Source of the DNA: Hyalella azteca
Lineage: Eukaryota; Arthropoda; Malacostraca; Amphipoda; Hyalellidae
NCBI RefSeq assembly: GCF_000764305.2
Contig: NW_025935919.1
Coordinates: forward strand, 109,759-173,758
DNA length: 64,000 bases
Direction: 5' to 3'
This document shows positions 11,545-23,536 of this stretch, in pieces; positions within the stretch are counted from its first letter, which is position 1, and every line of letters begins with the position of its first letter. The position numbers and the translations under genes were made by a program. Under the pieces are notes generated by a model. That model was not told the origin of the DNA, made no database searches, and saw nothing but the letters and a program-made list of their open reading frames with translations.

Positions 11545-11865
11545 TGGGCCCGAGACCCTGGCCCTATGTAAGGGACCGGGACCCTGGCCCTATGTAAGGG
11601 CGTGGGACCCTGGCCATCTGTAAGGCCCTGGGACCATGGCCCTATATAATGACCCAGGCCTTATTGAAAGACCCAACTTCTGGGCCGGCCCTACCTCTGC
11701 ACCTGGGCCCTACCTCTGCTCCTGGGCTCTACCTTATTGAAGGACCCGACTCCTGGGCCCTACCTCTGCTCCTGGGCCCTACCGATCTGCTCCTGGGCTC
11801 TACCTAAGGACCCAAGCCCTAGGCCCTATATTAGAAACAGGGCCTTTGGCGCTTTGTTAAGGCCG
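11545..11865. repeat. Degenerate tandem repeat of ctgggccctacct-type units
   Basis: The phrases gggaccctggccctatgtaag and ctcctgggccctacctctg recur with irregular spacing. It looks like an old, partly rearranged minisatellite. Confidence 0.75.
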
Positions 11866-11916
11866 GGCCAGACGGTACGTTTTGCACAATCTTTTGGTTG
11901 CACAGTCCAACACGTT

Positions 11917-11951
11917 TCTCTTATACACATCTAGATGTGTATAAGAGACAG
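11917..11951. other. Tn5/Nextera mosaic-end junction (adapter artefact)
   Basis: tctcttatacacatct is joined to agatgtgtataagagacag. The left mosaic end lacks its first three bases. An N lies 15 bases downstream at 11966. The flanks are therefore not reliably contiguous. Confidence 0.96.
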
Positions 11952-11966
11952 GACGTATGGTTATTN

Positions 11967-12560
11967 CTGTGCGGACAAGTCGGCGCATGTGGACGGTAGC
12001 ACCGTTTTCCGATTCATTTTGTTCCTCATTTTCGAATAGTCAGGCTGACTTTCGGCAGCATTTTAGGGTGTTTCTCACCGAATTTATTGTAGTATATATA
12101 TGAAATATATAGTATTTATAGATAGTCGATATATTTATGAAAGTTTCTTTTGCATTTGGCGTGTCAAATACAAGGAGTACGGTGATAGGGATCAAAGTGG
12201 GAGGCCGATGAGAGTTTGCTGGAATAATTAAGAAAATTGATGCAACGGCAAATAGAGAAATATTAGTAAAAATTAATTCTCTGAGAAGTGTGAATGTTAT
12301 TGAATGAATAAATGAATGCTAATGATTATTTCCACGAGAAGGAATCTAATCAGCTACTCGTTTACCTATCACTTGTACTATTGCCATCTGTGGAAAGTAA
12401 ATACGTCGGTAAATCGAATGATTTCGTGACATATGCAAAAAAAGTGGATTTGGGTACGAGTAACTTAATGTTTGAATTTAGATGGAACGTAATACCAAAT
12501 AACATTTACGGATGAACGCCTGGCTGTCTCTTTATGAGAACCTGTGCCGCGGGTCTTGCA
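11967..12560. other. AT-rich stretch without recognisable feature
   Basis: A 67-codon frame (12312-12515) has no recognisable motif. Confidence 0.35.
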
Positions 12561-13308
12561 CCACTGATTATATCAAGCCAACGCCGCTGATTATATCAAG
12601 CCAACGCCGCTGATTATATCAAGCCAACGCCGCTGATTATATCAAGCCAACGCCGCTGATTATATCAAGCCAGCGCCACTGATTATATCAAGCCAGCGCC
12701 ACTGATTGCATCAAGCCCCCGATACTGATTATATCAAGCCAGCACCACTGATTATATCAAGCCAGCACCACTGATTATATCAAGCCAGCACTACTGATTA
12801 TATCAAGTCAGCGCCACTGATTATATCAAGCCAGCGCCACTGATTATATCTAGCCAGCACTACTGATTATATCAAGCCAACGCCGCTGATTATATCAAGC
12901 CAACGCCGCTGATTATATCAAGCCAGCGCCGCTGATTATATCAAGCCAGCACTACTGATTATATCAAGCCAGCACTACTGATTATATCAAGCCAGCGCCA
13001 CTGATTATATCAAGCCAGCACTACTGATTATATCAAGCCAGCACTACTGATTATATCAAGCCAACGCCGCTGATTATATCAAGCCAACGCCGCTGATTAT
13101 ATCAAGCCAGCGCCACTGATTATACCAAGCCAGCGCCACTGATTATATCAAGCCAACGCCGCTGATTATATCAAGCCAGCGCCACTGATTATATCAAGCC
13201 AGCGCCACTGATTATATCAAGCCAGCACCACTGATTATATCAAGCCAGCACCAGTGATTATATCAAGCCAGCACCACTGATTATATCAAGCCAGCACCAC
13301 TGATTACA
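12561..13308. repeat. 23-bp minisatellite, about 32 copies
   Basis: The unit is ctgattatatcaagccagc plus cgcca or cgccg. At least two subtypes (ccaacgccg and ccagcgcca/ccagcacta) occur in blocks, as expected from local copying. The array ends at an N (13309) that also ends the next array. Confidence 0.97.
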
Positions 13309-13309
13309 N

Positions 13310-13612
13310 ATGATGAGGTTTGTGAATGATGAGGTTTGTGAATGATGAGGTTTGTGAATGATGAGGTTTGTGAATGATGAGGTTTGTGAATGATGAGGTT
13401 TGTGAATGATGAGGTTTGTGAATGATGAGGTTTGTGAATGATGAGGTTTGTGAATGATGAGGTTTGTGAATGATGAGGTTTGTGAATGATGAGGTTTGTG
13501 AATGACGAGGTTTGTGAATGACGAGGTTTGTGAATGATTAGGTTTGTGACTGGTGAGGTTTGTGAGTGATGAGGTTTGTGAATGATGAGGTTTGTGAATG
13601 ATGAAGTTTTTT
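13310..13612. repeat. 16-bp minisatellite, about 19 copies
   Basis: The unit is tgatgaggtttgtgaa, near-perfect until about 13500 and then degrading. It directly follows the N at 13309, so the real lengths of this array and the preceding one are unknown. Confidence 0.97.
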
Positions 13613-13614
13613 GT

Positions 13615-14020
13615 TCTGCTATCACGGTAAAGCGGCCGAAAATTGAACCAACTTTGGCCAGACAAATAAGATGCAGTGCAATCTGTATCGTTCTGACAAG
13701 GGGCTGTGCGGAAACCTTTGTTCAGAACTTTCCTAAAACTAAATAAAATATAACACAGCTGCGAGTATTTTATTATCAACAGGCACAATATTATTCCTTG
13801 TTCTATAATCTATTGGTATAGCTTCTTGCTTGAATAAGTTATTATATTCGTAGTTATCGTCGGATTGACCTTACCTGATCAGATCTCTGGATACATGTAT
13901 TTTCGTCGTGGGTTTGCTGGTGCTTGTTCGAACTAATGTTGGATCCCCAATCCAATGAAACTTCCTTGAGTCATGTGGATTTTTTTTAATTTTTTTAAGG
14001 GCCTCCCAAACTCAACATTC
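13615..14020. other. No recognisable feature
   Basis: Unique AT-rich sequence with no exon or repeat identified. Confidence 0.35.
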
Positions 14021-14024
14021 CAAC

Positions 14025-14091
14025 AAAAAGGGAATTAATTTTATTAATTCCCTTTTTTTAGGTTGCCGACAATGTCGATTGTCGGCAACCT
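14025..14091. repeat. Two adjacent perfect hairpins
   Basis: The first is AAAAAGGGAATTAA (14025-14038) paired with its complement at about 14044-14057. The second is AGGTTGCCGACAAT (14060-14073) with a four-base GTCG loop and a perfect 14-bp complement (14078-14091). They abut each other and lie outside any gene I can see. Confidence 0.9.
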
Positions 14092-14094
14092 AAG

Positions 14095-14660
14095 CGTTAT
14101 ATGCAAAATTGCGCTACATAATTTATAATTTGGCCTATTCTCTTCTGATTTTCATCAACATCAGACCAATCAGTTTGATATCGGAGTTATAGATATATAA
14201 TGAATAAACTATTAAATGAAGTCTTACTTTAACTATGCTGACTATGGTCATCTAATATTTGGCTGCGAGTATTTTATAAGAAAAGAGTGTACTGAATATC
14301 ACACTATGAACACTAGAAGAAAATACATTCATAAAACTATCCAAAAGCAAGAGAATAATTAACTTAACGACGAATCCGGCTCTATCGTAATCGCTTGATT
14401 AAACTGAAGTCACAAATTTATCAGAGGAATTATTGTTGCATAGAGAATAGAAATTAACATTGGTAAAAAATTATCCCTATCTATAGCTGTAAGTAATAAA
14501 ATTAATCAATATGAGAGTTTGCCGAGAGCTGTACTGATAAGCCTTATATTGTTCACACCAGCCACGACCAACACCATCCAGAGTGTTGAGGAGGATCATA
14601 ATATATGTTGAACAAACAGTTAATCACATTATTTATTTTCATTATTGTCTTCCACCTAGT
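14095..14660. other. AT-rich stretch without recognisable feature
   Basis: No exon, RNA gene or repeat was recognised. Confidence 0.35.
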
Positions 14661-14664
14661 GAGA

Positions 14665-15002
14665 TCTTTTCTTCCACCGTGTGGAGCGAACATTTTCTCT
14701 AACAACATGGAGCGAACATTTTTTTCCACCGCGTGGAGCGAACATTTTTTTCCACCGCGTGGACCATTTTTTCCACCGCGTGGACCATTTCATCCACCGC
14801 GAGGACCTTTTCTTCCACCGCGTGGAGCGAGCATTTCTTCCACCGCGTGGAGCGAGCATTTCTTCCACCGCGTGAGGTTGGCGTTACTGGGATGCAACCT
14901 ANGTGGAGCGAGCATTTCTTCCACCGCGTGGACCATTTCTTCCACCGCGTGGACCATTTCTTCCACCGCGTGGACCATTTCTTCCACCGCGTGAGGTTAG
15001 CG
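14665..15002. repeat. ~21-22-bp tandem repeat, duplicated around an N
   Basis: The units are variants of ttccaccgcgtggaccattt and ttccaccgcgtggagcgaac. The array closes with gaggttggcgttactgggat before the N at 14902, then restarts and closes again with a similar phrase (gaggttagcgttacctgtga). This suggests the same array end was assembled twice or truly duplicated. Confidence 0.92.
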
Positions 15003-15004
15003 TT

Positions 15005-16055
15005 ACCTGTGATGCAACTTACTCCCCCGGACCCCATGCATACATGGTCCTCCCCCCTCCCTTCCAGGTACTGTCCACCCCCCGCCCCCTCTCACGTATG
15101 GCATACCATAAGAAATTTCCTCCCCTCCCCCCGTGGGGGTAAGCAGCTGCACAAACGTGCAAGGTATGCGCGGAATGCGCTCACGTGGATCGTAATGCGT
15201 CGTCATTACGCCACTACCGCGCCAGCATCTTTTTCAATATTGAAAGTATTTATAATCATGCAGCACTTATAAATTACATCGTGATAATTGAATTGACGAA
15301 AGTTTTTTAAAAGTGAATTTATAGGCTGGCGTTCAATTTACTGATAAAGTTGCTATGTAAAAAGTTGGTATGTAGTGTACCAAACTTGCGAGTTTTATTT
15401 CTATGAACACATTATGACTTTTCCTGGTACTTGGCAACACCGCGTACGATTTAACTTGCTAATCATTATCTTCAAGCCGAGCCTCGCGTCAGGTTAGTAA
15501 AACTCTAGGTCACTCGAATAGGTTTCTTTGTAATTATCTAGATAATTGTCATGCTTAATTATTATAGTCTTCAACTACCATTATCAAAAAAATATACTTC
15601 TCAACAAGGCCTTATAGTTGCTAGGGATATTCTCTTTTTTCATATTTTAGAACATCTAACTTATCCGGAGTCGCCAGTAAATATCGTGAATGCTGCTAAC
15701 GTTTCCATCGTTGCCAAGTCGCAGGCATTGAAAATAATTATTTATTTTGTGAACCAAACTGAACCACATATTTATAGCGTGATTAAAACGGCATTATATT
15801 CATTATGATTTTATAGAACTTTACTAATCGTAGTTCTGGCCAGAATTATATGAATTTAAATCAAGAGTGGTGAGGTGAGTGCAGTATCTGCTCTGTGGCG
15901 ACTAATTAATTATTGCCGGTAGTCAATAAAACTCTTTTGTTTTACGCTCTTTAATTTTCAATCTTTACTTTATATTTATACAACCTTACGTCTGCTTGAT
16001 ATCTCGCTGTTCGGATAATGACTTGCACTTACCCCGCAAGCGAACGTCTACGTTT
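15005..16055. other. No recognisable feature
   Basis: A C-rich patch (15025-15145) is followed by AT-rich unique sequence. An 85-codon frame (15551-15808) has no recognisable motif. Confidence 0.35.
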
Positions 16056-16061
16056 GATCTA

Positions 16062-16200
16062 AATCGATCTACTTATATAAGGGGACTCTTTTTATATACT
16101 TGTACTGTATACAGGGACGTACCCTTATCTTAATCGATCTGCTTATATAAGGGGACCCTTTTTATATACTTATACTGTATAAAACGGGGACGTACCCTTC
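16062..16200. repeat. 70-bp direct duplication
   Basis: aatcgatct followed by cttatataagggga begins at 16062 and again at 16132. Both copies hold TATATAAGGGG and cagggacgtaccctt-like phrases, with small differences. Confidence 0.88.
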
Positions 16201-16634
16201 AAGTTAATTCGAGAAATAGTCAGCGCAGTCAGCTTCCTTTTATTATTTTATCCCGATCATCTAGATTTTTTATTAATTGGCAAACTGTAAGGATTGTTTC
16301 AGTATCGCCCATTTGTTGGTCGAAGGCGCTGCATCGGTTTTCCGGTAACATATGCATTCATAAATTTCCTACACGCGCCCCACGAAACTTTAATCCAAGA
16401 TCGGAGTAACTGAAGCAGACCGAAACTTTAATCCACAGCCTGTCAACTAGTTTCCAATCAAAATTGTTGATCGTATTCAAAATTTAATAAACATTGGAGT
16501 ATCCGTTTGAGCTGGAAATAAGTTTTAATAACAGAATTATGAGGGATTTACGCTAGTCGGTGATGTTTATTCTTGACTTGTGGTGCTGGAAAACGTGTAG
16601 CTGGAGCGCTTGTCAAGCATTTGGCCGCTATACC

Positions 16635-16715
16635 ATTACTACCACTCCTTCTACCACTACTACCACTCCCCCTACCACTATTACCACTCCCCTTACCACT
16701 ACTACCACTCCCTTT
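16635..16715. repeat. (ACY)n trinucleotide-rich tract
   Basis: accactactaccactcccc-type low-complexity sequence. A C-rich region follows to about 16890, with a duplicated cccaaacgtcgcccctcc. Confidence 0.85.
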
Positions 16716-16899
16716 AATTTCCCAGCGCTCATCTCCCTCCCCTTGACTCCCCCCACCCCGTGCAACACCCCAGATCTGGGGAGCTTAGGAGGCCTGCACA
16801 GGGACTCTCCTGACGGTGCCCCTTCCCCCCAAACGTCGCCCCTCCCCCAAACGTCGCCCCTCCCCCGCTCTCCGGCACCCTCCATCGCCCAGTTCCCGA

Positions 16900-17645
16900 A
16901 TTATTCCATATTTTCCGTGTTGTTACGTCAACCCTCGTGATCATAATTATTTTAACTATTATCATTCTTTCTAATTATGGTTTCCATGATATATATCTTG
17001 CTCATTCTCGCCATTGAAACTGTGCTCTCACTCGCAAATTAATTTAAGAATTATGTCGGTATTATTGAGCGTTATTTGCTCTGATTAAGGCTATCTGAAA
17101 TTGTGCATCATTGAAATTGTAATGATTTCAAAATACGCTCCTTTAGTTACTATCTACATTTGATTTGCTAAATAACTGCCGTTTATTATAACTCATAACT
17201 TTAACTCAAATTCTTCACTAGCCTAGTTGGATTTCCCTAACAGCTAACAGTTCATCGCCTCAACTCAGCCTCTCGCGTTTTGGTATAGAATTATCTACCT
17301 ACAAGATTATTGTACCTAATATACTTTATTAATCGTCAATAACCTTCTCCCTTAAACATTTTGTTATTGTATTGTGCTATCGCTTCCTTCAATTTGGAAT
17401 ACCGATGCACCGACCCGTGAAGATCAAGGAATCATGTTCCACTAGAAAAATTTGGATGTTGTTTTCAGGCCGTGGAATGTCCCAATAAAATCTGCGCCGA
17501 GTTCAGCGCGTGAAAGTTTTCCCAATTTTAGGGCATTTCCAGACACGCTTGGGGTCAGAGGGTAAGCGGCAGAGGTACAATCTTCCTTTAAATCAACTGG
17601 TCTTAAAATGTCCGAAAAGTTGATGTTAACAGCGGATGTGGACTT
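16900..17645. other. No recognisable feature
   Basis: Unique AT-rich sequence; neither strand gave a supportable exon. Confidence 0.35.
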
Positions 17646-17649
17646 GACT

Positions 17650-17960
17650 TAATACGAATAAACGAACCGTCCGAGAGGCGGTTAACTTGACTTTCGAATA
17701 AATGAACCGTCCGAGAGGCGGTTAACTTGACTTTCGAATAAATGAACCGTCCGAGAGGCGGTTAACTTGACTTTCGAATAAATGAACCGTCCGAGAGGCG
17801 GTTGACTTGACTTTCGAATAAATGAACCGTCCGAGAGGCGGTTGACTTGACTTTCGAATAAATGAACCGTGCGAGAGGCGGTTGACTTGACTTTCGAATA
17901 AATGAACCGTCAGAGAGGCGTTGATTTGATTTTCACATAAACGAACCGTTCAAAGGGCGG
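17650..17960. repeat. 40-bp tandem repeat, about seven copies
   Basis: The unit contains gaaccgtccgagaggcggtt plus acttgactttcgaataaat. CCGTCCGAGAGGCGG has partial dyad symmetry. The central copies are near identical and the two ends are degraded. Confidence 0.95.
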
Positions 17961-18334
17961 GCGGTCGGCACTACAAGAGAAATTCCTTGTCAACAATTAA
18001 TTTCTTTAATACAACAAGTGTTTAGTTCCACCGCGTGACGTGTGTGTATCATTCATCTGTTCCTGTGCCCTACTGGAATGATACTGTGCCCTATTATCAA
18101 TTAATTTTCCATCATTATACCAGAAATTCAGCTCAGTCCAGCACTGGACTATAACAGATCCTGTTTCTGTATCACATCGCGCACCGCACCCCCGACAGTG
18201 AGGGAAGACATACTCCCACGGAGAGGGGAAATTCGTGCAGAGTTCCCCTTTCCGCTACGCTTCAATTCTGTTCAGAGGGCTATGGCTGCAGCGGGACTTA
18301 GGTAACCTGGTAAGTTTACATCTGAACTTAGATA

Positions 18335-18750
18335 ATACGGAGACGTATGGTCTATGGCAGAGATTAAATATAACCTGATGGTCTATGTCCGAGATGATTC
18401 CGAACCGTATAATCTAAGACCAAGATAGTAGATTATATGGGACCTTATGCTCCATAAGTCCTGGATAATACGGAATCGTAAAATCCTGAACTGGGATTAG
18501 GCGGAACCGAATAGCCTGGGTCCGAGATTATACGGAACCGTATCGTCTAGGTCCGAGATTATATGGAACCGTATAGTCTAGGTCCGAGATTATACGGAAT
18601 CGTTTAGTCTACGTCCGAGATTATATGGAATCGTGTGGTCTATAGGTCCGAGATTACATGGAACCTTACGGTCTAGGTCCGAGAAAATGCGTAACTGAAG
18701 GGTTTAGGTCTGAGATTATACGGAACCGTATGGTGCAAGTCCTAGATTAC
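18335..18750. repeat. Degenerate ~31-bp repeat, about 13 copies
   Basis: The phrase ggtccgagattatacggaac followed by cgtatagtcta recurs with substitutions and small indels across about 400 bases. It is the most diverged long array in the window. Confidence 0.85.
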
Positions 18751-18759
18751 ACGGATTAA

Positions 18760-19825
18760 CCAACTAGTTACCTCTTTGGATTGTCTAGGCCCGTGTAAAA
18801 TCGAGATTGCACAAGTTTATCCACTCGTGCATAAAAGTATTGGGTGATTATTCACTAAAATCTGCCTCAGATATACCAGGCTTCATAAGCTAGTTCATAC
18901 AAATTTAAATTTAATGTTCTTCAATTTATGTATTTAAATTATGAATAAATTGTATGGAAATATTAGGGACATAGTTTCCGAAAAATTATATTTGTTATTC
19001 ACAAACCTCTACGTTGCAATAATTTTAATAATTTTCTCATTCCTTTTCATGGCGGAAAGATTTCCTTAATTATATAGAATTTACAATTTCAATTCCTCAC
19101 TTAAGAATTATAAACAGTCGCGAAAAATATTGTGGAAAACCCAATACTTTAGTTTTGCGCTATTGACCATGTAAACATGAGACTTTCGAGTTTGCCTAAA
19201 ACTCGAACGTTTGCCTTAAAAACGCTTAATTATGATAGTAGTACAGGAAAGCGTTTACAGGAGTACAGTTTTTCTCCGTTTACAGGAAAAAAACTACACA
19301 AGGCGTATCTTATCTCGCGTCTGACATAGAAATAACGTCGATTAAACGTTGTATTGTTTCGAAGAAATAAACTCGGAATCAACGTTGTTGCAACTATTAA
19401 CTTCAACTATTAACTGTATTAACTGATCGTTACCATCATTACTGATTGATAGGATTTCAATCCTAGCGCGTATTCATAATAGCTAAGATTTTAATCCTAG
19501 CGCGTGTTAGGCAATTGCAGGGATTTTAATTAATCCCAAGGCATGTTGAGCAGCGCTAGGAGTGTCGTTTTCTACGCCGCTCTACGCACGACTTGACGCG
19601 GTAGATCTCGTAGATAAAGGTAGATTAGGAGCGAGGTCGTTGATGATAATATAATGCAGGGTGATAGCTCGTTGTTATAGGTCATTATATATGAGTGGCG
19701 CCAGAATTTTGCTCGGGAATATGAAGTTCTCAACATAGACGGCAGTTCCAGTTCCACCTGCAATAGATACATCGCTTATATCCCATGATAAAGTCCAATA
19801 CCAATAATTTGACGTCAATTATTTT
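18760..19825. other. AT-rich stretch, with one stray 36-bp-repeat copy
   Basis: No gene was recognised. At about 19343-19390, acgttgtattgtttcgaagaaataaactcg is a diverged copy of the unit arrayed at 21770-21962. A short repeat of ttttaatcctagcgcgt lies near 19480. Confidence 0.5.
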
Positions 19826-19830
19826 TCATA

Positions 19831-20176
19831 TATTCTACCGATGCCACAAACATCAATAGAAGCACGTAGGTGTTACTTCAATCCTATATGTAATCAATAC
19901 GTTAAAATTCGCAAAATATTTTGCATTTGTATATGTTCGCCTAACGATCATTCAAGTTATTTAACGCTCACTATTCTCGTAAGCAAATAAAATGCCGGCG
20001 AAATATTCTACCTGTGCCACAAACATCACTAGAAGCACGAAGGTGTTACTTCAATCTTATATGTAATCAATACGGTAAAATTCGCAAAATAATTTGCATT
20101 TGTATATTCGCCTAACGATCATTCGAGTTATTTAACGTTCACTATTCTCATAAGCAAATAAAATGCTGGCGAATTA
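19831..20176. repeat. 173-bp tandem duplication
   Basis: tattctacc starts at 19831 and 20004. The copies share tgccacaaacatca, gaagcacg, ggtgttacttcaatc and gcaaataaaatgc with a few percent divergence. Confidence 0.93.
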
Positions 20177-20313
20177 CCTTTTTTGTGGCAGTTGGTGCCA
20201 TGCTCGAGCTGGCACCATCTGCTTTCATCTTCAGTAGGCGTGCACGCACCGGAGAAAGTCGAAAATATAAAAATAATATAATTTACAATTACATTTTAGG
20301 AAATTTTAATGGT

Positions 20314-20412
20314 GCAATTGCTGCAAGCAGTGCTAATGCTGCAAGCAGTGCTATTGCTGCAAGCAGTGCTATTGCTGCACGCAGTGCTATTGCTGCACGC
20401 AGTGCTGCTAAA
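20314..20412. repeat. 18-bp tandem repeat, about five copies
   Basis: The unit is gctgcaagcagtgctatt, with gctgcacgcagtgctatt variants towards the end. It is in frame in an alanine/serine-rich open frame that lacks any family resemblance. Confidence 0.92.
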
Positions 20413-20516
20413 CTGAGACTCAATAATTCCCCTCAACGGATATAAATTGTGATCGCACAGAGCTGCTGCTGTGCCTGCAGTGCTGCAGTCCCGACTAGTT
20501 AAACCGTACTAAACGT

Positions 20517-20706
20517 GCTGCACCAGCAGTACTAAACGTGCAGCAGCAGCAGTAGTAAACGTGCAGCAGCAGCAGTACTAAACGTGCAGCAGCAGCAGTA
20601 CTATACGTGCAGCAGCAGCAGCAGCAGCAGTACTATACGTGCAGCAGCAGCAGCAGCAGCAGTACTATACGTGCAGCAGCAGCAGCAGCAGTACTATACG
20701 TGCAGC
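20517..20706. repeat. (CAG)n blocks within a higher-order repeat
   Basis: Blocks of 4 to 8 CAG units are separated by the spacer tactatacgtg or tactaaacgtg. Block length grows from left to right, as for a trinucleotide run that expands independently in each higher-order unit. Confidence 0.93.
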
Positions 20707-20839
20707 ATCAGTCGGGCTCCGGCAGATCACCCTGAAAGGGCCGGTCAAAAAAGTTGCCCGCCAACTGCAGCGCTAAATAGCAAAGTATGCCAGAGAAGCA
20801 GTCCACAAACTGATCAATTCTCCGCCGCTATGCTATGAT

Positions 20840-21765
20840 GGTAACCTTCGATCACATTTACGCACCCATCACGCCAGACGGATCACTTCTCCGCTGCTTG
20901 AGTTATTCCGATCTCTTTATCGTTCAGGAATTCAAACATCCTTTATCACCATCTTTGTGATATTTCTACGAGGTATAAATAATTCAAATATCAATGCAGC
21001 TCATGGATTGATTTTCCGCTCAAAAATTATTCCGTGACCTTTATTGCATTCCGTTTTATTCCTACAAACATAATATCACGTCTACAGTTTTCCACAGTGA
21101 TGAATCGATAATCCGCCATACAAGCTTATAAACCAGTCGTTCGTTTATGGGTTATTCTTACGGGGAAGCTCTTTTCCCTCTGCGGGATAACATCACGGAC
21201 GTGCTCGAGAGGAACGCGCGGCGTCATGCCTTCTCATTGTTGTTGTCGTCTCTGGATTTGTTGTTGTTATCATTGTTTCAGCTGTAGATATTGTTGCGAG
21301 TTTTGCCTTTCCTGTATTTTTCGTCATCTTTATTCACGCAGTTGTTGCTATGCAACTGAGATTGTCACTCTTGTTTCTGCCGCTCCATTATTTCCCTTTT
21401 AATGTACTTCTTCGATTACGATCTTAAAACTCTGTGACTACTGACGGTAAATTCTATATCAGCTCCTGCCATACTAATAGTATTGACGACGGATAACGCT
21501 TCCGTAACCAAAAAGTTTAACATTCAACAGCAATTATTGGCATGACAAGTTTCCAACTTATACCTAAATTAATTTACATTGAAGTCGACTAATAATAGTC
21601 GTTTCGCAGTAATGCTGTTTTTCGTCAATGATTGCTTGGTGATCTTCAGAAATTCATCGCAAAATGTTATGCGAAATAATCACAGAGATTTGAATTGTCA
21701 CCCCACCAGTCAGTTTGCGCGATACCGGCCGCAACACTTTAGAAATCTGGAAGCTGTTGATTGCC
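20840..21765. other. No recognisable feature
   Basis: Unique sequence with no exon, RNA gene or repeat identified. Confidence 0.35.
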
Positions 21766-21769
21766 TCGT

Positions 21770-21962
21770 GTTTCAACGAAATGAACTGGTTATCAACGTT
21801 GTATTGTTTCAACGAAATGAACTCGTTATCAACGTTGAGTTGTTTCAACGAAATGAACTCGTTACAAACTTTGTATTGTTTCAACGAAATGAACTCGTAA
21901 TCAACGTTGAGTTGTTTCAACGAAATGAACTCGTTATCAACGTTGTATTGTTTCAACGAAAC
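21770..21962. repeat. 36-bp tandem repeat, about five copies
   Basis: The unit is tgtttcaacgaaatgaactcgttatcaacg plus ttgtat. Variants alternate between ttgtat and ttgagt. The period keeps a frame open (FQRNELVINV repeats), but I see no sign of a gene. Confidence 0.95.
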
Positions 21963-22604
21963 TAGTTCAAATCAAAAAAAGCACTCAAAGTCAAAGCGCT
22001 GCCGGTCTGCACCGATTTCAATCCGAGATATGAAACGCGTAGCGAACGTGTTTGCTGCGATGATGTAAAGTTAGCCGATAGAGGTGCGATGAAAAGGTAG
22101 AAAATAGGCTTAGAAAAATTATTTTGCCGGCCATGTCTTGCCGACTTTGCCTATCACCGTTTGTGCCAAAAAATGTAGGCAGCCATAGACCGCCAGATCC
22201 GCGACTTTAATATTGTTATTAGTCTGGTTTTAAATAACTCTTAACGCTTCATAATTTCCTGTTCCTAATCATCGTTGTGAGTCCTAACTTTATTCAGGGA
22301 CAATTTTTTTTACTTTTTTTCGTTCATCTTTCATTCTTTCTTCGTCTCATTGCCGAGTTTATCATCACAAGTAAACTGTTCTGATACGCAGGAGTTTACC
22401 AACAGCCGCACGCACGCGTTAATTTTCCGCATGAGTTTTTATCCGCATTTGTTGGCATGCAGAAGGCCTCAATTCCCACTACGGTAGACCACTTTAATCA
22501 CTAACAACTTTTTATCATTATTTGCGTAGCTTTTATGCATGGATAGCCTTCACACGTTCATTTTTTGTTTCCCTTTCAGCGCAAGCCGGCCAGTACCGCC
22601 CGAG

Positions 22605-22690
22605 CGTCTTGGTCAAACTCTGGACAACGTGCAGAGCAAACAGTCTGCACATAACAAGCGCTGGACAACGTGCAGAGCGAACAGTCTGCA
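22605..22690. repeat. ~43-bp imperfect direct duplication
   Basis: ctggacaacgtgcagagcaa plus acagtctgca occurs twice. A comparable small duplication (tatcattcatctgat with neighbouring bases) lies at about 23080-23150. Confidence 0.8.
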
Positions 22691-23536
22691 TTAAGCCCAA
22701 TGAAAGCCTTGTCAGATTCCCCAATTACAAAGCTCTTCCATTACATATATTGCCGCACGGCGCTCCTGATTCCATATTTTCGTATCAACTCGTCCGCCAC
22801 GAGAGTTCCTGACTGCTATAGTAACTGCGGTGGCGACAATAGACTAAAGTAACTGCGGCTAAATTAACTGCGGTGGCTGCAACACTGAAGACTGCCCCTG
22901 CAGTGACGGTAGCAAATGGCCGTGCCGAACAGGCACGAGGATGAAGATGGGGGAACAAGTATGGGAAATTTGGGAACCTCAGGTCCCCATAACGAACGAT
23001 GAGCGAACTAAGCTCAACTATCGGGGTAATGCGCCGCATTGAAGGAGCTGGTCTACACACAAGCTTCCAACTGATAGCTTATCATTCATCTGATGATAGT
23101 CCCCAGCTCGTGCCCCACTGATGGCATATCATTCATCTGATAATGGCACCATTAATCTAGCATCAGGCCCGGCATTTTAACACTGTACTGGTACAGGAAC
23201 CGTGCTAGCACGATGACGCGGTACCTATTACCATTGCATGCTACTTAAAACATTAAGCAGTTCTTGTTTGGTGTGCAATAAAAGAGGCAGTGGATATTTA
23301 ACATGACGCGTTCGCTGAACACATTTTACTTCACACAAGCGCCGGCATTGCGGCCAGTTCCAACCTCCTCGCAGTAGCTTCGATTCACTTGGCTGATTTT
23401 CTCCCTTCGTTGATGTCGTACAATTTCGTCTCTTGTTGCGCACGTGAAATTTCTTCTCTCGTTAACTTGCAATTCCTCGTAATTATATTCCTTTTTGCAA
23501 ACGTACGATTCGCTCATATTTGCTGTTACAAATTGA

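Noticed and set aside
12561..13612. CRISPR-like regular repeats
   Set aside because: The units are contiguous with no unique spacers and the context is eukaryotic. These are minisatellites.
13258..13788. Frames rich in SFTNLIIHKPHHSQ repeats
   Set aside because: A direct translation of the 16-bp minisatellite, open in several frames on the minus strand.
21579..21965. Frame with FQRNELVINV repeats
   Set aside because: It reflects the 36-bp array, whose period is divisible by three.
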